The position numbers were made by a program, and so were the translations under genes. Under the pieces are notes generated by a model. That model was not told the DNA's origin, did not search any database, and worked only from the letters and a program-made list of their open reading frames with translations. From Arabidopsis thaliana (Eukaryota; Streptophyta; Magnoliopsida; Brassicales; Brassicaceae), in contig NC_003074.8 of NCBI RefSeq assembly GCF_000001735.4, positions 5,828,101-5,892,100 on the forward strand: a stretch of DNA of 64,000 nt, written 5' to 3'. Of the stretch, positions 37,301 to 48,400 are shown one piece after another (within the stretch, counting starts at the first letter, position 1; each line of letters opens with the position of its first letter).

Positions 37301-37373
37301 TATATTGCAATAATGAAATAAACAATAGTTCTAAACTTTTTAAAGTGAACAAATACTAAACGAAACTTGTAAA
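34331..37373. other. AT-rich gene desert
   Basis: About 3 kb with no convincing ORF. At 36398-36430, CTACTCCCTACCTATTTTGA then TAGATGTTTTGGTTAAAAC resembles one end of a TA-inserting MITE (compare 57529-57790), but I find no matching second end. The rest is AT-rich spacer. Confidence 0.45.
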
Positions 37374-38328
37374 TCTACTATATTTATATTTATATATATA
37401 CTTAACATCAGACCATGAAAATATTATTACTATACTATTGAGTCGATTTCTTTATTTAACGCTTTGATCGTCTATTGTAGAGGCCAAGTGACCCTATTTC
37501 TACATAAATAGAATATCCTACCCTAATTCTACATAAATAGAATATCCTACCCTAATTGGCTACTTCTAAGTCATCTATTCGATCGTTTTCGATGTGAATC
37601 AAAGTTCTTACGAAATCGGTTTATAATTCATCCAGTAATCTGTAATGTACTCATATACTACCCAATGATAAAAGGGCATATCCGCCGCATATGTGTTTCT
37701 TTTTTGGTCGAAAAATTATTTGTCCTAATTAATCATGATGATCAATGTACCACTAATATAGATATCTATATATACATTTTTTCAGCCATTTTGTGAAATA
37801 AATCTTATAGTTGAGACTTATTTACAATGGTTGCCACTGAATTTTAATATTTGTTTTTGATAATTAGAAATATAATCTTCTAATTAAATATTTGATATTT
37901 AACAATCATCTCAAAATCTTTCGACTTTAACTACACGATTAATTACTAAAATAAAATTTCTAAAATATTTAATATCATTTAATTACTACAAAATTATCAT
38001 TTTTGATATTGCTTTTCTGCATGATTATACTAATTTGATTATAATCATCAAACCGTGCCGAGAAATTTGATAGCATTTAATTACTACAAATTTACAAAAT
38101 ATTTAGACAATAATTCATAAACATATCATAAATAAGATCAATCTTAATAAAATAAATGAGTTTTTTTACCGGACGGGTTGGCGGGACGGGTTTGGCAAGA
38201 CATTACTTAATAACAATTGTAAACTATAAAATAAAAACATTTTATAAATATGTACAATTTGCAAACTTTTATATATATTAATTTAAAAAATAAATTGTTT
38301 CCGCGGTGTACCGCGGGTTAAAATCTAG
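37374..38328 (+). mobile_element. Non-autonomous Helitron
   Basis: The 3' end is diagnostic: a GC-rich hairpin CCGCGG-TGTA-CCGCGG (38301-38316), then GTTAAAATCTAG ending in CTAG at 38328, followed by host T. The proposed 5' end TCTACTATAT starts at 37374 after host A, giving the A/T insertion typical of Helitrons. At about 955 bp with no Rep/helicase ORF, it is an ATREP-like dependent copy. The 3' end is solid; the 5' end is inferred and could lie elsewhere. Confidence 0.65.
37498..37555 (+). repeat. Perfect 29-base direct duplication
   Basis: A 29-base unit beginning TTCTACATAAATAG and ending ATCCTACCCTAA occurs twice without a gap, inside the Helitron. Perfect identity suggests a recent slippage event. 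Confidence 0.9.
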
Positions 38329-39228
38329 TACATATATATGAAACGTGTATATAAATGGAAGGGACATGAAGAAGAAGGATGGGACAAGATGTTGAAACTT
38401 TATATAAGAATGGGTAACATCTTAACATGGCTCACTCATCAACTCTTTCTTCTTCTTATTATTGTTCTTTTTTCCCACTATTTTTGGCTTTCTTGTTTTT
38501 GTAATATACCCTTTTCATGTGACTCCCACTTTGTTTGAACGTTAATAATTTGAAACGAATTAGTTGATTATACAAAAATATGAGATTAAGTTGATTGTGA
38601 TTGCTAAGAAAAATTCTCCATATCATACAATATTCATGGTCACATTAATTTTAAAAATATAGTTTCCCACCTTCATCGTGTTTGACGTAGACGAACGTGT
38701 CCATGCTTATATGAATTTAGTAAACTAACTCTAACCTTCAAAACGGAACAACCTTTTTTGGGCTCATTGTTTATACGTTTATCTTTTTGATAAAGTATCC
38801 CCTCTTGGCCAGTTTTATCAAAAGTTTCAATGACCCAGATTTGGTACAGCCCATAAATGACCAGTAACAAACCGAGCTAGGCCCGGCTTACCTTTCTCCT
38901 ACTCAATTTAATTGTTTTTCAGTATATTGGTGAAATCCCTTGCTCGATTCAAGTACTTTTTATATTGATGAAAAATAGTTGATGTTTATAAGTTTATTAG
39001 TGGTATAAGTAGAATGAAGAAAATTTCATTAACCCTTTTATAGGAGAATCTTCGAGTAATGGATATTGCTTATATGAAAACTTCTTAAGTTCTAATTGAT
39101 ACAAGCAACTTTTATTGGTTACGTTATTTTTATTTTTGCAATGTGCATTTGCGCTTAGTATTTTGTCTCTTGAATTTCGCTGATCTCGAAATCAGCCAAG
39201 ATTTCATAAAAGTGTTACACAAAAGTTT

Positions 39229-40120
39229 ATGGTCATAATTAAGAATTTTGACTTGAATATTAGTGTTCCGTTGTGGTTAAACAGAGTCCAAATGGTGTGT
39301 TCCAAATCCAGAAGACAAGAAAAGCTGAAATGGTCTGTTTTAACTTTGTCGCAAGATCCTAAGGAGGGACACATAGGAAGAGGGATTCAACAAAGAGACG
39401 AAAAGGGAAAAAGAAAGCTCGGCGAGATAAACAACCTAGGCGCATGTTTGGCTATTAAGTTCATTGTACTTTAGTTTATTCGCTTGAGTTTATTAGTGTC
39501 TCCTTACAATAAATTAGGCAGTAATTCAAGTGACATGGATAATAACAGCATGAGCAGCAGTTCTGATGATGAGAGAGGGCGATTATCAAGCTAGAAAGTC
39601 ATTGAAAACTAAAGGTAAAGGCATCTTCTAAGAGCATATCCTAAGCAAGAGAGGTCATTTATATAAGGAATGCTAAATATAATAACATGTTCATATTTGT
39701 AAAGAGTTTGCTGATTTCAGGCACTGGTGGAGAGCCTCTCGCAGAGAATGATGATCCTGTCAATGTGAGCAGAAGTTCTGATGATGAGAAAGAAGACCAC
39801 TATCAAGCTAGAAAGTCAGTGAAAGCTAAAGATAAAGGCATCTTCTAAGAGCACATTCTAAACAAGAGATGTCATTTATCTATTTTGTAGGGAATGCTAA
39901 ATATAATAACGTGTCTAGATTTGTAAAGGGTTTGGTTGATTTCAGGCACTGGTGGAGAGCCTCCCGCAGAGAATGATGTCCTGTCAATATGAGCAGCATG
40001 AGCAGAAGTTCTAATGATGTGAAAGAGGACCACTATCAAGCTAGAAAGTCAGTGAAAGCTAAAGGTAAGGACATCTCCTAAGAGCATATTCTAAGCAAGA
40101 GAGGCCGTTTTTCTAAAAAT
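39229..40120 (+). pseudogene. Unrecognised locus with three tandem exon copies
   Basis: An open stretch (39229-39474) encodes KSRRQEKLKWSVLTLSQDP and KEGHIGRGIQQ, then stops. Downstream, a roughly 240-base unit repeats three times (about 39530, 39720 and 39945 onward). Each unit has an intron-like T/A-rich part ending TTTCAG, then an exon-like part encoding TGGEPLAEN, SSDDEKEDHYQARKSVKAK, then a GGTAA(A/G)G donor-like site. In copy 1 the front is divergent and the frame before QARKS is shifted; copies 2 and 3 differ by small indels. The exon-intron unit was duplicated, then decayed. I do not recognise the family. An ORF at 40180 (WNNMLFQIDPRFAAELCNHF) may be a further piece. Confidence 0.5.
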
Positions 40121-40411
40121 CATATCCAGCAATTGTACCTTCTTATTGTGTGTAGACGCATAGTAGAGACGATCTTATTGTGTGGAATAATATGTTGTTC
40201 CAAATAGACCCACGCTTTGCCGCAGAGCTGTGCAACCACTTTCTTACGCGTCAAATAAATGAACATGTTTTGTACATAGTAATTTTGTTTCTTTACGTAT
40301 ATTTTTTGTATTCTAATTCTTTATTTCTATCGTTTTTTTCTCCTTATTACTACATTACTATTTATGTAACGAAGTTATTTGCATATTTATCGACAAAAAT
40401 TATATATAAAG

Positions 40412-40500
40412 TACAGTAAAAACTCTATAAATTAACAATGCTCAGATCATAAAATTTATTAATTAATGTATAATAATATTAGGAGTTTGCCATAAATTAT
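40412..40500. mobile_element. Fragment of an Emigrant/pogo-like MITE
   Basis: ACAGTAAAAACTCTATAAAT after TA closely resembles the terminal inverted repeat of Arabidopsis Emigrant/pogo-type elements. TAAAATTTATTAATTAATG follows, as expected of the interior. The second inverted end was not found, so this is a one-ended relic. Confidence 0.45.
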
Positions 40501-41718
40501 AAATATTTAGTGGTTTTTTTACCGGGTTTAATTTGAGTCGTGATTTGGTGTATATTTCTATTCCATCAAACATTAATATGAATTCCAAATTACACATATT
40601 CAACATCAATCCGATTAATATCTAAACTGCAATCTGATTTAAATTGGAGGGATCGCGAATGGTAATTAAATGTGTTATTTTCAACACCTAACTTTGGACC
40701 AATGTCTGCAGAGGTAGTTGGACGCGGGTATCGATAATTTTTTTTTGTAGCCCGAGCTTGGGTCTGATAATGACACTCGTCTTTTTTTACTTATGGTTTG
40801 TTATTGGTCCAATCTCACGTTCGGATTCAAACTACTAGTATTGGTGTATTACGTAGAATAAATGACTCAATATTCAATCAGACGTCATATCGAACAACTC
40901 TCAATATTCTCTAATCTCTATACCGAAAATATATATGTTCCTAATTAACTAATAATACCAAGCATTCAAAATATTCGACCCGGCCCAAAACCAAAAGCAT
41001 GCTTCAAAAACCAAAATATATGATAAATCTAGCCACAGTATATACGGATTATAAATTGTTTTTGGTACGTCTGTAAACTTTTTAGGGTTACATCGATCAT
41101 TTGGGTAGTGAAATCAATCATCCGCCTAAACGGAATACTTGAAATTTATGGTATACCTGTTAATCTACTTCTATAGAATATCAGGTGCATTGACTAATTA
41201 AGCAATTTTTAAATACCATCTAATAAGCATTTTCGTTGTATAGTGGAGTATGTTTTAAAGGTGTGCTCCTGATTACATAATTATACGTAACTAATAAACT
41301 ACTATTTTAAAATTTTGGTACGGCCGGTCTCAATAGAAATTTAGACGGATTCAATCATCCAAAAAGATGATATGATTTAAATTAATGATGTGTTACTAAA
41401 TAGTAAATTGAAGAAAGGGTTCTTTAACGTTGCTTTCACATAAAATATGCCTAGCTAGACACACACACATATATCTTTTCTGTATAAATCTCGAGATGAA
41501 TCATATCTTTGGCTTTCAAAACAAGGGTATCTCATATTAAAAAAAAACGTGAGCCCACTAATTAATATGGTCACTTCAATTCAAATTCTCCTACTCTCTC
41601 TCTATATATCTCTCCCGCATGTGTGTGTTTAGTGTTTACACATGCGTTCGCTCATCTCTCTCTATATAACATAATTCATTTCTCTAAACTTATCCATCCT
41701 CCTTCTGTTTCTCCTAAA
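40501..41718. other. Promoter and spacer of the GA2ox5 locus
   Basis: AT-rich. CT-rich leader at 41580-41715 with TCTCTCTCTATATAT-type runs before the ATG. No other gene seen. Confidence 0.45.
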
Positions 41719-44700
41719 ATGGTGAAGGAGTCCCAGAAAATCGTGGCCGTAGATCAAGACATTCCCGTGATAGATATGTCCTTAGAGAGGTCACGAGTGT
41801 CCATGCAGATAGTAAAAGCTTGCGAGACCTCTTTTTGGTTTGATTCTTGGAGCTCTCTTGGTTGTATCATCGAGAAGCTTGGCGAACGCGGGTACATTGA
41901 TCTTGGCATACCAAAAACAGCCACAGTTGGGGAGGTAATGGCAATGCAAAGAAGAAGACATCACAGAACCGGGCTGCTGAATCAGATCGAGGAGGAAATA
42001 ACAAAACAGAGAATGTGTAACATAGCTGGAGAGAGGGATATTGCTCTCTGGAAAGGGGAAAAAGACTCTTATCGTAATAAGTTCGTGACTAGCGAGACGT
42101 GGCGGCAAATCCGTAACGCTAAGCCTGAGATGGAGGGGTACAAGGGAGTATGGTTCTCTCATTCCACACCCAAATACTCTTTCATCACATGGTTAGTTTC
42201 AAAAAACAGAATGGCAACAGGAGACAGAATGGTTTTGTGGAATCAACACGTGAACACAAGTTGTAGTCTCTGTGACGAGCCAATGGAAACTAGAGACCAT
42301 CTCTTTTTCGTTTGCACTTACTCAAGAAAGGTATGGGAGGATATAGCAAAGCCAATTCTTCAGCACAGGTTCTCATTGGACTGGAAGGACATTCTAAATT
42401 ACGTTTGCGAAAGGGATTCAGATAAAACAAGAAACTTCATCATCAAACATGTGTTCCAAAACACTATCCATTCGGTGTGGGGTGAAAGGAATGCAAGAAG
42501 ACATGGTGAACAACCATCTCCGGTGGGGAAGCTGGTTAAGATGATAGACAAAAATATGCGCAACAAACTGAGTACAATCCGGTGTGGAGGAAGACTCACA
42601 TATGAAGATGGACTTCAGTTTTGGTTTGCTTCAAGACAGAACCTAATCTAATGTGTGGATTGATTAGCTTATGGAAAAAATTATGCATTAAGTTGTAGAA
42701 CAATGTTGTAATTTTACCCATCCTTTTTTTGAATATAATTTAACAGCTATTCAAAAAAAAAAAAAAAAAAAAAAAAGCTTGCGAGACCATTGGTTTCTTC
42801 AAAGTGGTCAACCACGGTGTTGACCCGGACGTTATCTCCCGGTTGGAGCAAGAGTCCATAAACTTCTTTGCTAAACCTGTTCTTGAGAAGAAATCGGTCG
42901 GATCGGTGGTTAACCGGCCTTTCGGTTATGGGCTGAAGAATATTGGGCTCAAAGGTGATATTGGAGAGGTCGAGTATTTGCTCCTTCACACTAATCCTCT
43001 CTTCCTTTCTCAGTTATCATTTGGTAACGATTCTACCAAGTTCGGGTACGTTACATAATTACTTGGCTACTGTGGAGACCTGGTTAGTATGTAGAACATT
43101 AAGATTAGGGATATCTCGCAATAAAAACGAGTTCTGTCTATATATCAACGTATCTTACAGTCTAATACGTACAGAAATGTAAATGCAGTTTTTTCCTTTG
43201 TGTATAAATGCGAGAACCTATCCGTATATACGAAATTTGCATGCATGCATGTGTATAGTTATATCTGCTAGATAGATTTTTCTTTTCTACTAGAGATAGA
43301 TTACTAGTATATGAGTTTGATTTTGTTTTTCGCGTTTGAATGTACATGTTAAAAGTGTGTCTAGAACATAAAAACCCACAAGATGATTTCAGAGTGTTCT
43401 ATTGACTATAGTGGAAAAGAAAAGCTAATAATTAACCCATAATAAAAAATATATAGTTGACTAATTACAAGTGAATTGGAATTCTGTTTTCAGCCAAACT
43501 TATAATATTTTTTTAATCAAATGAAATTTATGAATTGGTTTCTTTCTTACATATTATGAAACATTAAATTCGAGTCAGCAACTTGAATTTCAAAAGTACA
43601 GCTTCTCGATCAGTCTGTCTACTCGACAGGGAATGGGTAACTTTTTTTTTAACTTACGCAATGCATGTTGTGTGTGCAGTGTGTATAACGCTAACTTATA
43701 TCAACAATAAAAAAAATCCTTTTTTCCTTTTTTTTCCCCCCCCTGAAACTGTTATGCTTTCGAAATTTCACTTATCTCTCTGACGTGTTTAGTTTCATCC
43801 TAAAAGTGTATATATATATAGCTTAATGTTTCTATGTTTTCTCTTATCTTATAATATATGTATTTCTTATAATGAGCAACTCGTGATGATGTATGATATG
43901 TCTGTTTGACAGCTCTGCGGTGACGTGTTACGTAGAAGCAATTAAGCAGTTGGCGTGTGAGATCTTAGACCTCACGGCTGAAGGACTACGGCTCCCACCT
44001 CATACCTTCAGCAAGTTAATCAGAGCCGTTGATAGCGACTCAGTTCTCAGGCTTAATCACTACCCATCATCCAATCAATTCCTTAGTGGAGCCAAGGTTT
44101 CTGATATGTCTGTGTCATTACCGAGAGTTGGCTTCGGGGAACACACAGACCCTCAGATCTTGACAGTCCTTAGATCCAATAGAGTAGGGGGCCTCCAGGT
44201 GGCATTCCCTGACGGAAGGTGGGTCTCTGTCTCCCCTGACCCTTCAACCTTTTGCGTAAACGTTGGCGATCTTTTGCAGGTCAGTCCCTATATTCATTAC
44301 CCATTTGATTCTGTATATGTTACTTTAAAAAAAAAAAAAGGTTTTCAGGTGCTACTTGAAAAACTTAAAATGCAGGAATCTAACTATTTAATAATACATA
44401 TCAACATGTAAGAATCTACTAAGATTCTATAAATTTCCACAACTATTATAACTAAAATATTAATCGATGCAAAATTTCTAGGTGATGACGAATGGGAGAT
44501 TCTTAAGCGTACGACACAGAGCGGTGACTACCGGACATGCAAGCAGGCTATCGATGGCGTACTTTGCCGGTCCATCCGTCCATGCAAAGATAGGCCCTAT
44601 TCCGGGAATCATCCCGGCGGCAGAACAGCCACGGCTTTACCGGACGTTCACATGGGCTGACTACAAGAAGTTTGCTTACTCGCTAAGCCTTGGAGATAAC

Positions 44701-44754
44701 CGTCTTGACATTTTCCGCTCATGTGTCGATGAGCATGATGAATTGGGCTTCTAG
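41719..44754 (+). pseudogene. GA2OX5: Gibberellin 2-oxidase 5, interrupted by a LINE
   Basis: A 2-oxoglutarate/Fe(II) dioxygenase gene of the C19-GA 2-oxidase group, which inactivates gibberellins. Exon 1 starts at 41719 (MVKESQKI..IPVIDMS) and is split at ACET by an inserted LINE. It resumes at 42789 (IGFFKVVNHGVDPDVISRLE) and ends at 43045. Exon 2 is 43913-44279, with the iron-binding GFGEHTDPQILTVLRSN. Exon 3 is 44482-44754, with the second ligand His in SVRHRAVT and the 2-oxoglutarate-binding SRLSMAYF. Everything outside the insert stays open and motifs are intact, so the insertion is the only large lesion. AtGA2ox5 (At3g17203) is known as a pseudogene carrying an insert. The 5' part reads in frame into the LINE. 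Confidence 0.93.
41830..42772 (+). mobile_element. 5'-truncated LINE inserted in GA2ox5 exon 1
   Basis: About 943 bp between two identical 16-base copies of AAAAGCTTGCGAGACC (41814-41829 and 42773-42788; the leading As merge with the tail). It ends in an A-run of about 20 after a 3' UTR. It encodes the end of an L1-type ORF2: W(R)QIRNAKPE, the zinc-knuckle zf-RVT region with CSLCDE..RDHLFFVC, and a C-terminus ending ASRQNLI before a stop at 42649-42651. No reverse-transcriptase core remains, so it was truncated on insertion. A perfect target duplication and an unbroken frame imply a fairly recent event. Confidence 0.93.
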
Positions 44755-45427
44755 TAATATAACTGAATTGGGCTTCTAGGAATATCACTGAATTTGGGCT
44801 AAAAGGCCGAAAGAAACTTCTTGTAGTTGGTAAGGTAACTATGAATCAAAAAGTAGGACCACATTTTGTATGGGAAATTTGCAATTCAATTCTATTATTT
44901 TGGTGTCTATTATACAACTCGAATTAAACAATTCGTACATGATATTGAAAATCACCATAAAGATGAGAAACCATAACACCAGTGATGTTACAAAAAATAA
45001 AATCAACCAACCAACCAATAGACACAATTTTTTTCCCGTGTAACACGAGACGACCCAATTATTCGTCTTCCTCAAAAAGACTCGAAAACGACGTCGTATT
45101 GAATTCACCACTCACGAAGTTTCCGTCTTCGTTGTTGAGAGTCGGCTTCCGAAAACTATCTTTCTTAATTGCTTTGGTTCCTTGCCTTGCCTTGCTCCTC
45201 AGAAATTTTTGCTTCTGTTTGATTTTGTTTTTGCCCCTTTGCACACATATCATCCAAATTCGTTATCATTTTTCACCTTTGAAAGAATCTATCTCCTTGC
45301 TCTGTTATCTCCAGTTCTAGGGCATACGCCGATCACATCCCTAGCTCCTTTTGGCTCTAATAATACAGTAATCTTAGGTTTTCGGGGAGTGAATCGTGTA
45401 TTGGTATTCTAGTTTTAGCTCAAGAAC
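44755..45427 (+). other. GA2ox5 3' flank and UPL6 5' leader
   Basis: Includes a tandem AACTGAATTGGGCTTCTAG pair just after the GA2ox5 stop (44744-44780). Then comes a GC-richer UPL6 leader with AAACGACGTCGT (45086-45097) and CCTTGCCTTGCCTTGC (45180). No separate gene. Confidence 0.5.
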
Positions 45428-48400
45428 ATGTTTTTCTCCGGCGATCCTTCGACTCGGAAGCGAGTTGATTTAGGTGGCCGGAGCACCAAGGAGAGAGATG
45501 CTCGGAAGCTTCTCGAGCAGACTAGAATGGAGCGTAATCGTCGGTTACTACAGAAGCAGCAGAACTCTGCTGCTCTCAAAATTCAGGTTTGCGATTGAAA
45601 AGCCTTTTCTTTTGGGACTCTGGGATTTTATTTGTGTTTTCTGAGCAATGTAGAACGAACACAGTGAGTCATTTTGCAAGATATGTAGAACTTTTGAGCT
45701 AAATAATGTTTACTTTTTATAGTTTTGAGGTTTAGTTGGAAATTGAACCGACATTTTCCTTTGTAGATGTTATTCTAAATCTCCATTGTCCTCGTTAGAT
45801 TTAGCCTCTGGAACAAATTTATCCTGTTACGGTGTCCTGCGGTACAGGTCTTGTGGATTTTTGTTTTGAGTAGTAGTTTTTAAGATTGAACTATTGCGAT
45901 TACAAAATGTGAGCTTGAGCTGCAAATGCAACACTTCAAAGTGTTTCTTTTTTTCTTCTATTATGTGGACAAGTGCATTTGTTGTGGGTAAAGGGAAAAA
46001 GTTTTTCAATCATTTATGCTCCTGATGGGCATGGTGCTGACTAGTTTTTGGCTACAGAAATTCTTTAGAGGTCGAAGATCAATGGCCATTGAGCGCTCGA
46101 AGGTGCGGCATGATTTCTGTGAAACCTATGGGAATAATTGCCAGAATGTTGATAGGTACTTTTTCTTTGGTCTATTATGTTTGCTATAGTTTTTTTTTGG
46201 TCTTTAAATGGTTCTATGGTTAATTAGTTGTATATTTTTTTGCCTACATCCAGACATTGCTTTGAGCCAGGTTCAAGTTTCCTCCGGCAGTTTCTGTTTT
46301 TTTTCAAGGCACAAAACTCGGGAGATTTTGTGATACTTGTGGAGACTTGTCGTCTACTGCAGAGTTTCGTTGACAGCAGTGGTATTTCCAATATCTATGC
46401 CTGCTTCTTTTGTTGACACTTTTGTTCAATTCATTCATGGGTTTGATCAACGTGCTTTTCCTTTCTTGGTAACTCTTATGTAAGGGGAAGCATGTTCCAA
46501 GTCTTCATTTTGCTTAATCAGTCTTTTTATGGCGTTCATACTCTTATTTATTATGTTTATCTTACGAGCAACAAACTTAAAACATTGTGTGAGTCATATC
46601 CCTTGCACCACAAATTAAAGTCTCCTGTTTGCTGTTTACATCCTCACACATATAGACTGCCTTAATATTATTTTTGCTTCACAGACAATTTTTTCTCTAG
46701 TTTCTTTTCGAAGATGACTGGGATCTTGCTTACTGATGTATTACAGTTCTCATCATATGACAGGTGACATTGTCAGCCTTTTTTCTGGCTTGGACTATTC
46801 TTCTGAGCATAATTTGGTGGATTTTAGAGTAAAGAAACTTGCATTTACCTGTATCGAGGCGATACACCAGAATAGGTAATATATATATTTTTGTCATCTC
46901 TCATTTTGTAGAGCATATCCAAGCAATAGCCCTTCTTCTTTCAAAATGTGACCAACTATTGCTATCTTGGCTTTTTCAGTTCTGTTATTAAAATATTCAG
47001 TTTTGCCTCTTTCTGATTTGAATCATCAGGAACCGTTTAAGGGATCAGCTCTTAGTTACTCCTGAAGAAGCTAGCATTTCAACAGCTATCTTGATGGAGG
47101 CAGTTTCGTTGTTGCTAGATCCTAAGCTGCCTTGGGTCTGCAAAATAGTTAGTTATCTACAAAAAAGAAAAGTATTCAAACTGGTCCGAGAAATGGTCAC
47201 TACGGCTAAGGTATTTTCAGCAGTTCCCCATGATTATGCCCCACCACCTAGTTGGCAATCTAAACTTTTGAAGCAATTGTGGTTTGTTGCAGGAAAGCCC
47301 AAGAGGTAAGACTATGACCGGCAACATCCTTTCACTAGAAAGAGTATTGATACTGATAGTACCACATATTGGCCGTGAGCCATGTTGCTGCACTGTTGTT
47401 GATCCACGTTGGAGTTTCTCATCTATGATTCTTACAATACCTTTGATATGGAAGCTCTTCCCAAACTTGAAAGTGGTTGGTTCCTGAACTCATATTTTTT
47501 AGTTACGGATATACGCTAATCAAAATATATGTAAAATCGTTGAGGCTAAATGATAGCTTTTGGTTTCTTACAATTTTGTGTTTGACCCTGAGCTAAATAT
47601 TATCTCAACTGTGAGCATCTATTTAAACTTTGGTAAACTCATAGTTTCATTGTCCAGGTATTTGCCAACCCGAGTCTAAGTCAACACTACATTCACCAGA
47701 TGGCTTCCTGTATTCAAAAGGATACCTGTGTTCTCCCAATGGAAACAAGCCCAGAATTCCCTGGTTATGCTTGCCTACTTGGTAACACGTTGGACACTGC
47801 AAACGTGGTGTTGTCACAGCCTGAATGTTCATTGGACATGGTAGGTTCCTTATGTAGTCGATTTATTGTATTTGGGTGTGTTTGTGTTAGCTACTGTGGT
47901 TGGTATCTTAGTGCATGTTTACTTAATTTTTTCCTTTTCTCGACAGTGAATTTCACTTTGCGGTGTTCATGTATAGTAGATTTGTGAATAGGTACCTTGT
48001 GCTCAATAGTCAACAGCTTATGTCATATATTGAGCATTATCTTCTATATTTAATATGAGTTTAGTGTTTGGCTACAGGTGATAGTGCCATATATATATAT
48101 ATATAGATATATATTAACTTGTGGAGTAGTGTTACTGACAGAATTGATCTATTTTACCTTTGCTGCTATACAATCGCTTTATGATTGGAAGTGTTTTCTT
48201 CCTTTATTGCTGAAGATCCACAAGTTTCTGCTTTTGTATTTTCCACATTTTAGGGGATGTTGAGTCTTTGCCTTTCTGCAAAAATCATTCATTTGGATAA
48301 TGTTTAAAAACGTTACAAATATAAATATTTTTTAAAAACATTGTGCTCCCAGTTCTGTTTGATTCTAATGCTGCTTTGTTTTTATTTATTTATTTTGACC

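Noticed and set aside
41623-42651. A 342-codon ORF as one ordinary gene
   Set aside because: Its first 32 codons are untranslated leader, the next 36 are GA2ox5 and the rest is LINE; it is a chance fusion across an insertion junction.
47211-47309. Coding read-through after UPL6 exon 5 ([15 protein letters not shown]..)
   Set aside because: Open by chance; family sequence [12 protein letters not shown] requires splicing from 47210 to 47293.
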